DNA from: Daphnia pulex
Taxonomy: Eukaryota; Arthropoda; Branchiopoda; Diplostraca; Daphniidae
Assembly: GCF_021134715.1 (NCBI RefSeq)
Contig: NC_060021.1
Span: 7,472,501 to 7,536,500, forward strand
Reading direction: 5' to 3'
DNA length: 64,000 bases
Notes under the pieces: model-generated
Database searches by the model: none
The model's input: the letters and a program-made list of their open reading frames with translations, nothing else
What the model was told of the DNA's origin: nothing
Shown: one piece after another, positions 17,158-27,268 of the stretch
Layout: every line of letters begins with the position of its first letter
Position numbering within the stretch: position 1 is the stretch's first letter
Program-made: the position numbers and the translations under genes

Positions 17158-18941
17158 ATGGAAAAATGGTTAGGACCCTGTCTGTTGCTTTGCATTTTTG
17201 GGTTTCTGAAAGAGTTGCGTCCCTCAGAGCCATTTGTGACTGAGTTTCTAGTTGGAACTTGGAAAAATTTTACAGTCGAAGAGGTAATTGGATTATTGCA
17301 TCATTATTTATTTTTACTTGATTATTCTGGTTAAGTTTTATATATTTTACATGTGTTAATTTAGGTTATGCAGGACATCTACCCTGTGTGGACGTATTCT
17401 TATTTATTTCTTTTGTTTGTGGTCTTCCTTGTAACTGACCTCTTATTGTATAAACCAGTTGTGGTTTTTGAAGGAATCTCTTTAGTCCTAACATGGTGCC
17501 TACTGATATGGGGCCAAGGCATCCGTGCTATGCAAGTATTTCAATGAAGACCCCTTAAAAATAGTGATTTTACTTTAACTACTTAAATATTTTGTCTTCA
17601 AAGGCAGTGGAATTCATGTATGCTGCATCTACAGCCAGCAAAGTAGCGTACAGTACCTATATCTATACTCAAGTGCCTGTTGAAAAATTTCAAATAGTGA
17701 CAGCATATACAAAAGCTGCTCTGCTGGCTGGCCGTTGCATTGCCGGGATATTAGGACAAATTCTCGTTGCTACTGATACGTGTGACTACCTTGATTTGAA
17801 CTACATCTCCCTTGGTTTTGTATCATTCTCTACTTTGTTTGCTTGCCTTCTTCCAAGTGTGTCTCGCTCGATCTACTTCCACCGTGGCAAAGTACAAGAG
17901 AGTAGTACAAATAATCAGTTATTGGTCCAGTTAGAGACACCAAAAGAGCTGCACAGCCATCACGACGAAGTCCAATGCTCGAAGAATTTAATTCAAACTT
18001 TATCTTCTGTGGATGATTCAAGCGAAAATAAAAAATCCACGAAATCGGTGCTCCGTCTACTTTGGAAAGATTTTACCACAGCTTTTTCAGATAACTACAC
18101 ACTGAAGTGGTCTTTGTGGTGGGCATTTGCAACTTGCGGATTCTTTCAGGTCGTAAATTACATTCAGCCACTTTGGGAAGCTCTAGAACCTGATTCGGAA
18201 AATGTGTACAACGGTGGCGTCGAAGCTTTACATGCACTTTTAGGTAATACGCAAATATCACTTCAAACTGAACTTGTACGAAACGTTTAAGCTTTTTTTA
18301 AAAAGGTGCCCTGACTACTTTAGCGGTTGGATATCTTTCTATTGACTGGTCTGTGTACGGAGAACCTACGATTGCGGTGATTTCATTATTCGAAGGCGTG
18401 ATGCTGTTCGTGGCGGGCAATACTGATGTAGTTTGGGTAACTTATACCACATACATCGCATTCTGCTTATCTTACAGAATCCTTATTACCATCGCTAGGT
18501 ATATCGATTTTCTCTTTATTTGATTATCGATTGACTTGTAAAAATCAATCTGCTTTTTTTTTAGTTCTGAAGTTGCGAAGGGGTTAAAACGCGAAAGTTA
18601 CGGCTTCATTTTTGGATTCAACACCTTTTTGGCCTTACTTTTTCAATCTATTCTCACTCTCTGCGTTACAGACGGTGTTGGTTTGGCACTTGATCCACAA
18701 ACACAGGCATCTATAAAACGGGATTGGGTTTTTTGTTATCTTTGGATATTAACGTACGTTTTTATGATAGTTCAAGATATATGGTGGATTTTTTGGCGTG
18801 CTGGGGGCGATTTTTTCGGCTATGGCGGCGTATAGTATCTTCCAGCATCGATCGCGAGTATGTGTTTCGAAGACAATTTGCGCTCGACATGTTCCATGCG
18901 ATTCTCCCACAAGGAACGACAGTTCAAACTCGAAGGTGTAA
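17158..18941 (+). CDS. SLC19-family vitamin transporter, probably thiamine
   Basis: A twelve-pass membrane carrier of the reduced folate/thiamine family. Six exons: 17158-17283, 17365-17535, 17604-18243, 18306-18498, 18565-18706 and 18771-18941, 480 residues; human SLC19A2 has 497. Family motifs: LRPSEPFVTEFLVG, YPVWTYSYL, YKPVVVFEGISL, QAVEFMYAASTASKVAYSTYIY, LGQILV, SLWWAFATCGFFQVVNYIQPLWE, YNGGVEALH and ESYGFIFGFNTFLALLFQ. The last intron (18707-18770, 64 bp) needs a GC-AG donor to join LALDPQTQ to FKIYGGFFGVLGAIFSAMAA, which matches the last family helix. Without that splice the frame stops at 18835 with an unrelated end. Substrate is inferred from similarity to SLC19A2/A3 and from the adjacent thiamine kinase; folate cannot be excluded. 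Confidence 0.88.
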
Positions 18942-20798
18942 AATTTACTTCATTTGCTACTACCCAGATAGGAATTTTTGTCCCAAGGCGGGACCAAAGC
19001 CGTGCGGCTGGTGCGGTGGGCACAGGGGAATCTCTAAGATGTCCCATTGCGAGCCCTTATTTGGATACGTTACTCATTTTTCATCTTGTCGGATACGTCA
19101 TTTTTTACTCCCTCTCGTAGAAGTCTCTGATGCGTCCCGTTTTTATTTTTTGGCTCCTTCTCGACACTTAGAAAATTTCGGAGAAACTGTCTTTGTCTTT
19201 TCGCGGCAAAGTTTGATTCTAAAATCTTATCATTACCTTTATCTTCGACATTATATACATGAATTCGTGGCCCATCTGTATAGTACTGGCTTCTCATCAC
19301 GACGATCCGGGTTCGATCCCCGGTTCAGGTTGCATATTTCTTCAACAATGCTGTTAGTACGCTGTCGATTTATGTAGTGTTTCCGGTAACACTTTGCATA
19401 CTTTGACAAATAAACTTGTCGTCCGGATATCCGGTTCAGCGTTCGTGAAAAGATGTCGGCACAACAAACACTCATAACAAAAAGAAGAGGAAAGAAAAAA
19501 GGAACGAAATTCAGAGTCCAGAAAAAGATTTATTATTAATGACATCTTGAGATCCTTTTTCCGTCCCAAGTACGTCTTAAGTCCATCCAATGGGACGGGA
19601 TAAGGACCGCTATGAGATCTCGGCGAAGCGGACATTGGCCATACGTAAAAGACGTCCTTGGAATGTAAACTTGGGAATCTGCTATGTGCCAAGTACATCT
19701 CAGACGTCTCAAAGTGACGTATTTTGGACGTCTATGGGACTGCAGTGTGCTATCTGGGTAAACATGTTGAACGGCGGACCGCAATCGCAAACATTTATGG
19801 ATTTATAGACATGTAATTCGTTTGGACATAACTAGAAGTAATTTTAAACTTAAAACATTTAATGAAATATGTTATGACTCACCAGTGAAAGCGATCACTC
19901 GTCTGCCTCAGTGACACTTTAGGAATACCTCTCTTCAAATAAGAGTATTTAGTTGAACAGTTGACAGTACACACTACACACAAAAGTAATGATGACAATC
20001 TCAAGGTCAAAATCCAAACGCTATTTCTTTATGATCTTGTGAACTTTGTAGCCGACATAGCGTTGATAAAAAAGTCTAGTCGTCCTACAATAAACATACG
20101 CGATGGACCTCGAGAGGGCGGAAACCTCAAGTACTTTTGTCACGCAACAGCAATCGTATGATAAAATCCGATTTAAGACTTAAAAAAACGGGAGATGAAC
20201 ACGTAATAGTGCAACTTGGACAATGCCTTTAGACAGTGCAAAAATAAGTACAGCTTTGTTTACCCTGTACTAGTTTAACTCGACGGGACCGTTATCGGCA
20301 ATTATTTTCGCTAGATCAGCATTTCAACAAGTACATTAGAGAGTGGCCTTGTTATCGTTTATCCTATCTATCTCGCTGTAAGGCCAGCTTAGTGAGTGAG
20401 TAACTAACTAGATTGACCGAAATCGCTGAGATTAACACATCATTAAAAAACCACTTCCAACTATTTTTTTTTAATGTGTATTTTGAATTTTTTGTAATAA
20501 ATTTGTAATAACAAATTTCCTCTATCAAAAATTTATTTGATTAAATTTGGCGCCATCCTTTAAATCGACTATAAACCTGGCAACGTCAGGTGAATATTTC
20601 CCAACCTCTTTTCCTTTGAAAAAAGGGGACCACCAGAGGCCAACAGGCAAAAACAGACGCTTTTGACACACCACGCAGGTACGAAGGGTGGGGCATGAGC
20701 CTAATATTAGTGATGTTTTAATTTTCCGTCAAGTGGTTTGATTGCCTCAGATTGATTGGGCTATTTGTGTTGTTAAAAATAAAATCAAAGTTTATGAA
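18942..20798. other. non-coding spacer with repeat-like sequence
   Basis: No convincing coding frame. Contains a tRNA-like module (19257-19331), then a region with repeated ACGTC/GACGT words (19568-19735) that looks like decayed mobile DNA, and AT-rich sequence to the Neurexin IV start. The left end is the SLC19 3'UTR. Confidence 0.5.
19257..19331 (+). repeat. tRNA-like Pol III module (tRNA pseudogene or SINE head)
   Basis: A perfect T arm is visible: stem CCGGG, loop TTCGATC, stem CCCGG, containing the B box GGTTCGATCCC. An A-box-like TGGCCCATCTG lies 40 bases upstream. The flanks ACATGAA and TTCAGGT pair in six of seven positions, giving a 75-nt tRNA-sized unit. The D and anticodon stems do not pair, so it is not an intact tRNA. 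A SINE head or a decayed tRNA is the likely reading. Confidence 0.45.
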
Positions 20799-23700
20799 AT
20801 GAGGGCAATCTTGGTTATCATTTCATTGTGTTCCTTCTCCTATGCAGGTGAGTCGAATTTGCAATCATGATGTGGTTGATGTAGAACCAGTTGTTATATT
20901 GTTCAGATTTTTAATTTATAAATTATTTATCCATAGATGTTTGTATCTATCCATTAATCAACGAACAAACAAGAATCACAGCCACTTCATCTATGCCTGG
21001 TAGAGGTCCAGAGAATGCTAGATTACTGGGTACGTGTTTTTGAAAATCAATTCACTGTCTTACTAATCTCTAGAGGTGTTGGTTTCAGGTGCCTGGGCTT
21101 TATAGTACGCTTTGGGGTCTTGCTACTCACACTCTTGCTTCTTGTTTCTTTTTAATGAAATATTTATTTCTAGGACTCTTTTAAATGCTGAGAATGAGCA
21201 AAAGTGAGGTCCGCTGGGCCTTAAACATTGCCAAATGGAGGCCCTGTGGTGTTGAGTGGTCAAATGCATTGAGTCTCATCCAAGAAAAAGAACAAGAACG
21301 AATATGCAGATTCACCTTTAAGAGGGATGCCAAAGCCTCCTTGGTTGGTCGTCTTATGTTACACAAGCTCATCCGTGAAACCCTGAAAATTCCCAATGAA
21401 GAGATTCACTTTGAAAGGACAGAGAAAGGGAAACCCTTTCTACCCAAGTTAGCCCTGCCTTTTCACTTTAACGTATCACATCAAGGTGCCTACACTGTTG
21501 TTGCGGCTTCGTCTTCCACTGAGTTGTTGGGGGTAGATGTCATGCGTATCGATGTCGAAAGGTTTGAGGAAGAAGCCAAACTACAGGATTTTTTTTACAC
21601 GATGAGACGCCAGTTCACCAGCCGAGAGTGGACGAATATCCGTAATGGAGACCGGAAGGAACAACTAAAAAACTTCTATCGACATTGGTGCTTGAAAGAA
21701 AGTTATGTCAAAGCCGTAGGGGTTGGCATTGGTATGAACTTGTTAAGTCTCGACTTCAATGTCACCCAACCTTTGACCGGCATTGTCACCTCCACTTTAC
21801 TTGAAATCAATGGAAAACCTGAAGATTCTTGGAAGTTCGAAGAGCAGCTTTTAGATGAAGAACATTGCGTGTGTGTTGCTCTCAAATCAGCCAATAGTGC
21901 CCCTCTACCGTTCGAGTTTGTCAAAATAGATGATTTGCTACTGCCTTGCCCAGAATTGCCCACCCATAAACAATGGGCAGCAGATTTCGATGCGAAGGAA
22001 GAGGAACCTCAGATTTGGCGATGATTCCCTCACGCCCCTTCATTTTTATTTTATTCTCTATCTGGTGGAGGCCTATTCTTCTGTAGTTGCTTTTTTCCTA
22101 TACTAACCCAATAAATAAAGTGTCAAGAAAAGAATGTGGAATTGACTTATCAAGATGACTCAATTAGGCGGAAGTGCATGGACGGCGAAAAATCAAGACT
22201 TCAGCCAGTATCTTACACTGGATCTAGGAGATATCATGAACGTGACTGGCATAGCTACGCAAGGTCGTAATTCCCCCAAAGAGTTTGTGATGGAATATGG
22301 CATCAGCTACGGCTCTAACGGGCTTGACTACGCAGACTACCGTGAAGTGGACGGCAGTACAAAGGTATCCCACCCCTTCAACTATGTGTTTGTGACTAAT
22401 GCACTTGACATTTTTTTTTTAGGTTCTACGGATTCATCATTCACTAAATAATCTTCGGTTTTCGAGTTGTTTTTAATCCGACAGTTTTTTTTTTAAATCA
22501 TAGGTTCATCAGCTTGGCAAGCGGCCATTAATAATTATTATCAATCCATAACGGTGCAGCTGGATGGTAGATACAATATATGCGCAGTAGCCACGAAAGG
22601 CAGACAAGGGTCTTCCGAATTTGTCTCTGAATACTACGTCTTATCGTCGGAAGACGGATATACTTGGTCAACTTACCAGTCAGATTACGGACAAGATCAG
22701 GTCCAGCTTAGCAGTCCATTATTTGTGTATTTTTTTTTTTCGATTTGGTTTTTGAAAATCTTTAGTTACTTATTATTGCCTTAATTTTTTTTAGTTACAA
22801 CCCGACATTATTAGATAGATTCTGCAACCAGTACCAGCATTATTCATCTCGTCTGACCTTGTTTATTTCTCCGTGTTTGCTTGCGTTATATTTTATCTGT
22901 TGTTGTATTCTTCTGACATCACGAAACTAACTTTTTTTCTTATACTATTCTAGATGTTCAAAGGTAACACGGACGGAGATGGGATCCGGAGAAACCGTTT
23001 CGAAACGCCCATCGTCGCACAGTACATCCGCATAAATCCAACAAGATGGAACGATCGTATTTCCATGAGGGTGGAACTTTATGGCTGCCCTTATGTTGCT
23101 GACGTACTTTACTTTAACGGCACGGCTCTTCTCACGCGCAATTTGGAAAATGACCCCATCACGTCACGGAGAGACAGCATTCAACTTCGCTTCCGTACCA
23201 ATCGAGCTGATGGAGTTCTTATTTACAGTCGTGGTAGCCAAGGCGATATTTTTGCCTTACAGCTGGTTAACAATAGAATGCTACTAAACATCGACCTGGG
23301 CGCTGGCCTACTGACCAGCCTTTCAGTTGGCAGCTTACTCGATGACAATCTTTGGCACGATGTAAGAATCCTCCGTAACCGACGCGAAGTTATTTTTACT
23401 GTCGACCGCGTTATGATCCGAGAAAAAGTGAAGGGAGATTACGCTCAACTGGACCTTAACCATAATTTCTATATTGGCGGTGTCCCCAATATGCAAGAAG
23501 GCCTCGTCGTGACTCAGAATTTCACCGGTTGCATTGAGAACATGTATTTGAATTACACCAATGTAATCCAGGCCGTCAAGGACTATCGGCATGAAGATTA
23601 TTACAAATACCAGCGAGTTCAAGCCCTCAGCTCCTGCCCTCAGGAACCTATCGTGCCTATTACTTTCCTGACTGCCAACTCTTATGCCAAATTACCCGGG

Positions 23701-26597
23701 TACGAAGGCGTTAGTTCCCTGAACTTATCATTAGATTTTCGTACTTTTGAAGAAAATGGACTTCTTGCTTACCATCGTTTCACGTCTCCTGGATTCGTGA
23801 AACTATTTATTGAAACCGGAAAAATTAAAGGTAATTTTCTATTGTTATATCTGTAGTAGAATCAAAAGATGTAATAACTAATTTTCTTTTGCTATTGTAG
23901 TTGAAATTGCTGCCGAAAATGTGCCCAAAGTTACCCTCGACAACTTCGGAACGGATCTGCTCAATGACGGACGTTGGCACAAAGTTATCATGACACTTTC
24001 AACTAATTCCATGGTGTTGAGCGTCGATGGCCGCCCAATGAAAACTGTACGCCTCATGACTTTCCGCACAGGATCGAGCTACTTGATTGGTGGTGGCGTT
24101 CCCAGCTCATCTGGTTTCATTGGCTGCATGCGCCAAATCAATGTTGACGGACATTACAAGAGCCCACTGAACTGGAAAGACGAAGAATTCTGCTGTAAGG
24201 GTGAAATTGTCTTCGATGCCTGCCAAATGGTTGATCGCTGCAACCCCAATCCTTGCGAGCACAGAGGAGTCTGCAAGCAAACATCCGAAGAATTCTATTG
24301 CGATTGCGCCGGAACTGGTTACGCTGGAGCGGTTTGCCACATGTCAGCTAATCCTGTCTCTTGTGAGAGCTTCCGACAATCCGGAGCCAATGCCAGCCCT
24401 GTTGATATCAGCATTGATGTTGATGGAAGTGGTCCGCTACGTGCATTCCCTGTCACTTGCGAATTCTTCAGCGACGGCCGAACATACACCTACGTCGGAC
24501 ACAAGAATGATCAAACAACGGTTGTTAACGGCTTTGAAGCACCTGGTAGCTTCGTTCAAGATATTGCCTACAATGCTGACGTTGACCAAATGGAGATCTT
24601 GATGAACCGTTCCTACACCTGTCGCCAGCGTCTCCGCTATGAATGCCGTCGTTCGCGTTTGCTCAACTCACCGTCACCGGAAACGCAAGAATTCCGTCCC
24701 TACAGTTGGTGGATGTCGAGGCAAAATCAGCGAATGGATTACTGGGCTGGCGCGCTTCCCGGCTCGCGCAAATGCGAATGCGGTATCGACGGAACTTGTG
24801 TGGATCGCACCAAATGGTGTAACTGCGATGCTGCGTTGGACACTTGGACAGCTGACGAAGGAGAAATTTTAGACAAGGAATACCTCCCTGTACGCCAATT
24901 GCGTTTCGGAGACACTGGCACTCCTTTGGATGAGAAAGAAGGAAAGTACACTTTGGGCCCTCTTCTTTGCGAAGGTGATGTCTTGTACGACAATGTGGTA
25001 ACATTCCGTGTGGGAGATGCCACCATCGATTTCCCCACCTTCGATATGGGTCACAGTGGTGACTTGACTTTTGAATTCAAGACCACAGTTCAAAATGCTG
25101 TGTTGATCCATAGCAAAGGACCGAGCGATTTCATCAAAGTGTCCATTTCTGGTGGCGACACTTTACAGTTTGAGTATCAAGCTGGATCTGGAGCTCGTAC
25201 TGTAACTGTCGAAACATCCAACAAGTTGAGCGATAATCAGTGGCACTCTGTTTCTATCGAGCGTAATCGCAAGGAAGCTCGTATGATTGTTGATGGAGCT
25301 TTAAAGGTATTTCATCACGTTTATTGTAAAAAAAAATAGTGTGAAATTGCATTAAAGTATTTTTTTTTCTAACCAGTCGCAAATTCGAGAACCTCCTGGA
25401 CCCATTAGGGCTATGCTCTTGACTTCACCTCTTGTGGTGGGTGCCACTGTCGATTACCGCGATGGATTTGTTGGTTGCATGCGTGGCCTAATGGTTAACG
25501 GCCGTCATCTTGACATGAGAGCTGCTGCTCTGGCTGGTCTTTACGGTATCGGCATCGGGTGCACGGGTAAGTGTGACAGTAATCCGTGCCTCAACAATGG
25601 AACTTGCCACGAGAAATACGACAGCTATCATTGCGACTGTCGATTCACATCATTCAAAGGTAATTAAATTCTTTTGGTCTCTTTGGTTTTATAACAATTG
25701 TTAATGGTTTTCTTTTAATTTTCAGGTCCCATCTGTGCCGACGAAATTGGTGTCAATATGCAGAGCAATTACATGATTCAGTACGATTTTGCTGGATCAT
25801 ACAAATCGACGCTGTCTGAAAAGATTCGTGTTGGATTCACTACAACAGACCCCAAGGGAATCCTCATGGGTCTTTATTCTGACATCAGCAAGGAATATCT
25901 CACATTGCAGGTGTCAAATAGTGGCCATCTGCGTCTGGTTTTCGACTTTGGGTTTGAACGTCGTGAAATTATCTTCGAGGACCAGAATTTCGCTACTGGC
26001 CAATTTCACGATGTGCGGATTCGACGGGAAGAATCAGGCACTCGGGTTGTAATGGAAGTTGACAGCTACGAACCTCGATCAATTACTTACAAGATTAACC
26101 CTTCGGCCGACGCCCAGTTTAACAACATTCAACATCTTTACCTTGGACGAAACAAAACTATGGCCGAAGGTTTTATCGGCTGTATTTCTCGTGTCGAATT
26201 TGATGACATATATCCACTCAAGTGGCTATTTCAACAGAATCCTCCTCCAAATATCATGAAGGAACCCAGTTCCATATCAGAGGATTTCTGTGGCATTGAA
26301 CCTGTCACCAACCCACCGGATGTACGAGAGACGAGACCTCCTCCCATCGTCGATGAGGACAAACTACAAGAGTTTTATCCACCAGCTCATTCCGCTATTT
26401 TGGGCGGCATTTTAGCTGTCCTCTTCATTGCCCTTGTTTGTATGGCTATCCTAATCGGACGTTATATGTCTCGCCACAAGGGAGATTATGTTACGCAAGA
26501 AGACAAGGGAGCAGAGTACGCGCCAGATGAGCATTTTGCCGTCATGCAAGGAGCTACAGGTCATCAAGTTCAACAAAAGAAGGAAATTTTTATCTAG
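20799..26597 (+). CDS. Nrx-IV: Neurexin IV (Caspr/CNTNAP-type adhesion protein)
   Basis: A single-pass membrane protein of septate junctions and glia-neuron contacts that works with Contactin and Neuroglian. Exons: 20799-20847, 20937-21029, then either 22168-22364 or 22504-22700, then 22954-23830, 23901-25306, 25377-25659 and 25726-26597; 1258 residues with either alternative exon (Drosophila about 1284). Order: signal peptide (1-16, MRAILVIISLCSFSYA), discoidin domain (about 18-160), two laminin G domains, EGF (CNPNPCEHRGVCKQ), fibrinogen-like module, laminin G, EGF (CDSNPCLNNGTCHEK), laminin G, a transmembrane helix (LGGILAVLFIALVCMAILIG), then RYMSRHKGDYVTQEDKGAEY, the protein 4.1-binding region, and a C-terminal EIFI that suits a PDZ ligand. 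The second intron contains the AASDHPPT gene. Confidence 0.95.
21185..22024 (+). CDS. AASDHPPT: L-aminoadipate-semialdehyde dehydrogenase phosphopantetheinyl transferase
   Basis: Sfp-type enzyme that moves 4'-phosphopantetheine from coenzyme A to a serine of acyl carrier proteins, including cytosolic fatty acid synthase and mitochondrial ACP. A single uninterrupted frame of 279 residues; human has 309. Start at 21185 (MLRMSKSEVRWA); the second Met three codons on is possible. Family motifs: VGRLMLHKLI, FNVSHQGAYTVVA, LLGVDVMRID with the Mg-binding Asp, the REW in the FTSREW stretch, and FYRHWCLKESYVKAVGVGIG with the catalytic Glu and Lys. It lies wholly inside Neurexin IV intron 2 on the same strand, only 155 bases after that gene's exon 2. 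An AATAAATAAAG signal at about 22110 would end the transcript before Neurexin IV exon 3a. The lack of introns suggests a retrocopy origin. Confidence 0.93.
   Translation: MLRMSKSEVRWALNIAKWRPCGVEWSNALSLIQEKEQERICRFTFKRDAKASLVGRLMLHKLIRETLKIPNEEIHFERTEKGKPFLPKLALPFHFNVSHQGAYTVVAASSSTELLGVDVMRIDVERFEEEAKLQDFFYTMRRQFTSREWTNIRNGDRKEQLKNFYRHWCLKESYVKAVGVGIGMNLLSLDFNVTQPLTGIVTSTLLEINGKPEDSWKFEEQLLDEEHCVCVALKSANSAPLPFEFVKIDDLLLPCPELPTHKQWAADFDAKEEEPQIWR
22168..22364 (+). other. Nrx-IV: Neurexin IV alternative exon 3a (discoidin domain)
   Basis: 197 bases, entry phase 1, exit phase 0. Encodes GGSAWTAKNQDFSQYLTLDL, then VTGIATQGRNSPKEFVMEYG and a YREVDGSTK end. Directly homologous to the next exon, of the same length and phase. 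Lies 144 bases after the AASDHPPT stop codon. Confidence 0.9.
22504..22700 (+). other. Nrx-IV: Neurexin IV alternative exon 3b (discoidin domain)
   Basis: 197 bases, same phases as 3a. Encodes GSSAWQAAINNYYQSITVQL, ICAVATKGRQGSSEFVSEYY and a TYQSDYGQDQ end. Using both 3a and 3b would shift the frame, since 197 is not a multiple of three and 3b needs phase 1 on entry, so the two should be mutually exclusive. Confidence 0.88.
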
Positions 26598-27268
26598 ACT
26601 GTGTATCATTTAGAAGAAAACAACAATTGGAGCGAAAGTATGATTTTTTGGATGACTGACATGTTATCTTGGTTGACCCTTTTCCGTCCCTTTCCGTGAA
26701 TCTCACGTGCAGTTTTTTCCCATTTTATAAGCCATCACGTTTTTATTACATTCACTTTTTCTCCCATCTTTGATTGTGATCGCCAATTCCATTTTTTCTT
26801 ATCTCTTTCATTACATTAGGTGACTTGATGTGGTTGTTGTGCATTGTCGATGACGAGGAAATAGAATTCTTTTGTTAACTGATTTCATTTTTATTTTTAT
26901 TCGGGAAACCAATTCAAAGAGGAGTTGGAAATTTGGAATCATGTGGTTTCCTTTTCCGGTTACGCAATGAACGCCTCTACGCTCTCTGGTGTTCTACTTT
27001 CTAATCATGAAAGCAGACGGCATTATGACTTTTTATATTTTTATTGTGTATTATAATCTGATCGTGTCAGTGTGATTGAAGCATCGGGCCGTCTGACACT
27101 ACTCTATAAACCTGTGGAGGAGTGGGTGTGTTTATTCAAACACAGCTTTCCAAGTCCTTGGATAGTATTGTTCGACTTGTCAAACAAGAAAGTAAAATTT
27201 AGTTTTTAACTGTAAAACTCAATTAATGTCTCACGTAAATGTTTTTTTTTTTTTTCAACTAAATTAGA
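26598..27268. other. Neurexin IV 3'UTR and upstream region of SLC12A9 copy 1
   Basis: No coding frame. The tandem unit begins at 26667, 70 bases after the Neurexin IV stop, so part of this 3'UTR is duplicated. A 15-base T run and CAACTAAATTAG stand directly before the SLC12A9 start codon and look like the acceptor of a 5'UTR intron. Confidence 0.5.

Noticed and set aside
18629-18835. SLC19 ending by read-through at TAG 18835
   Set aside because: The read-through peptide (WVFCYLWILTYVFMI) does not resemble the family end, whereas splicing 18707-18770 restores the conserved last helix.
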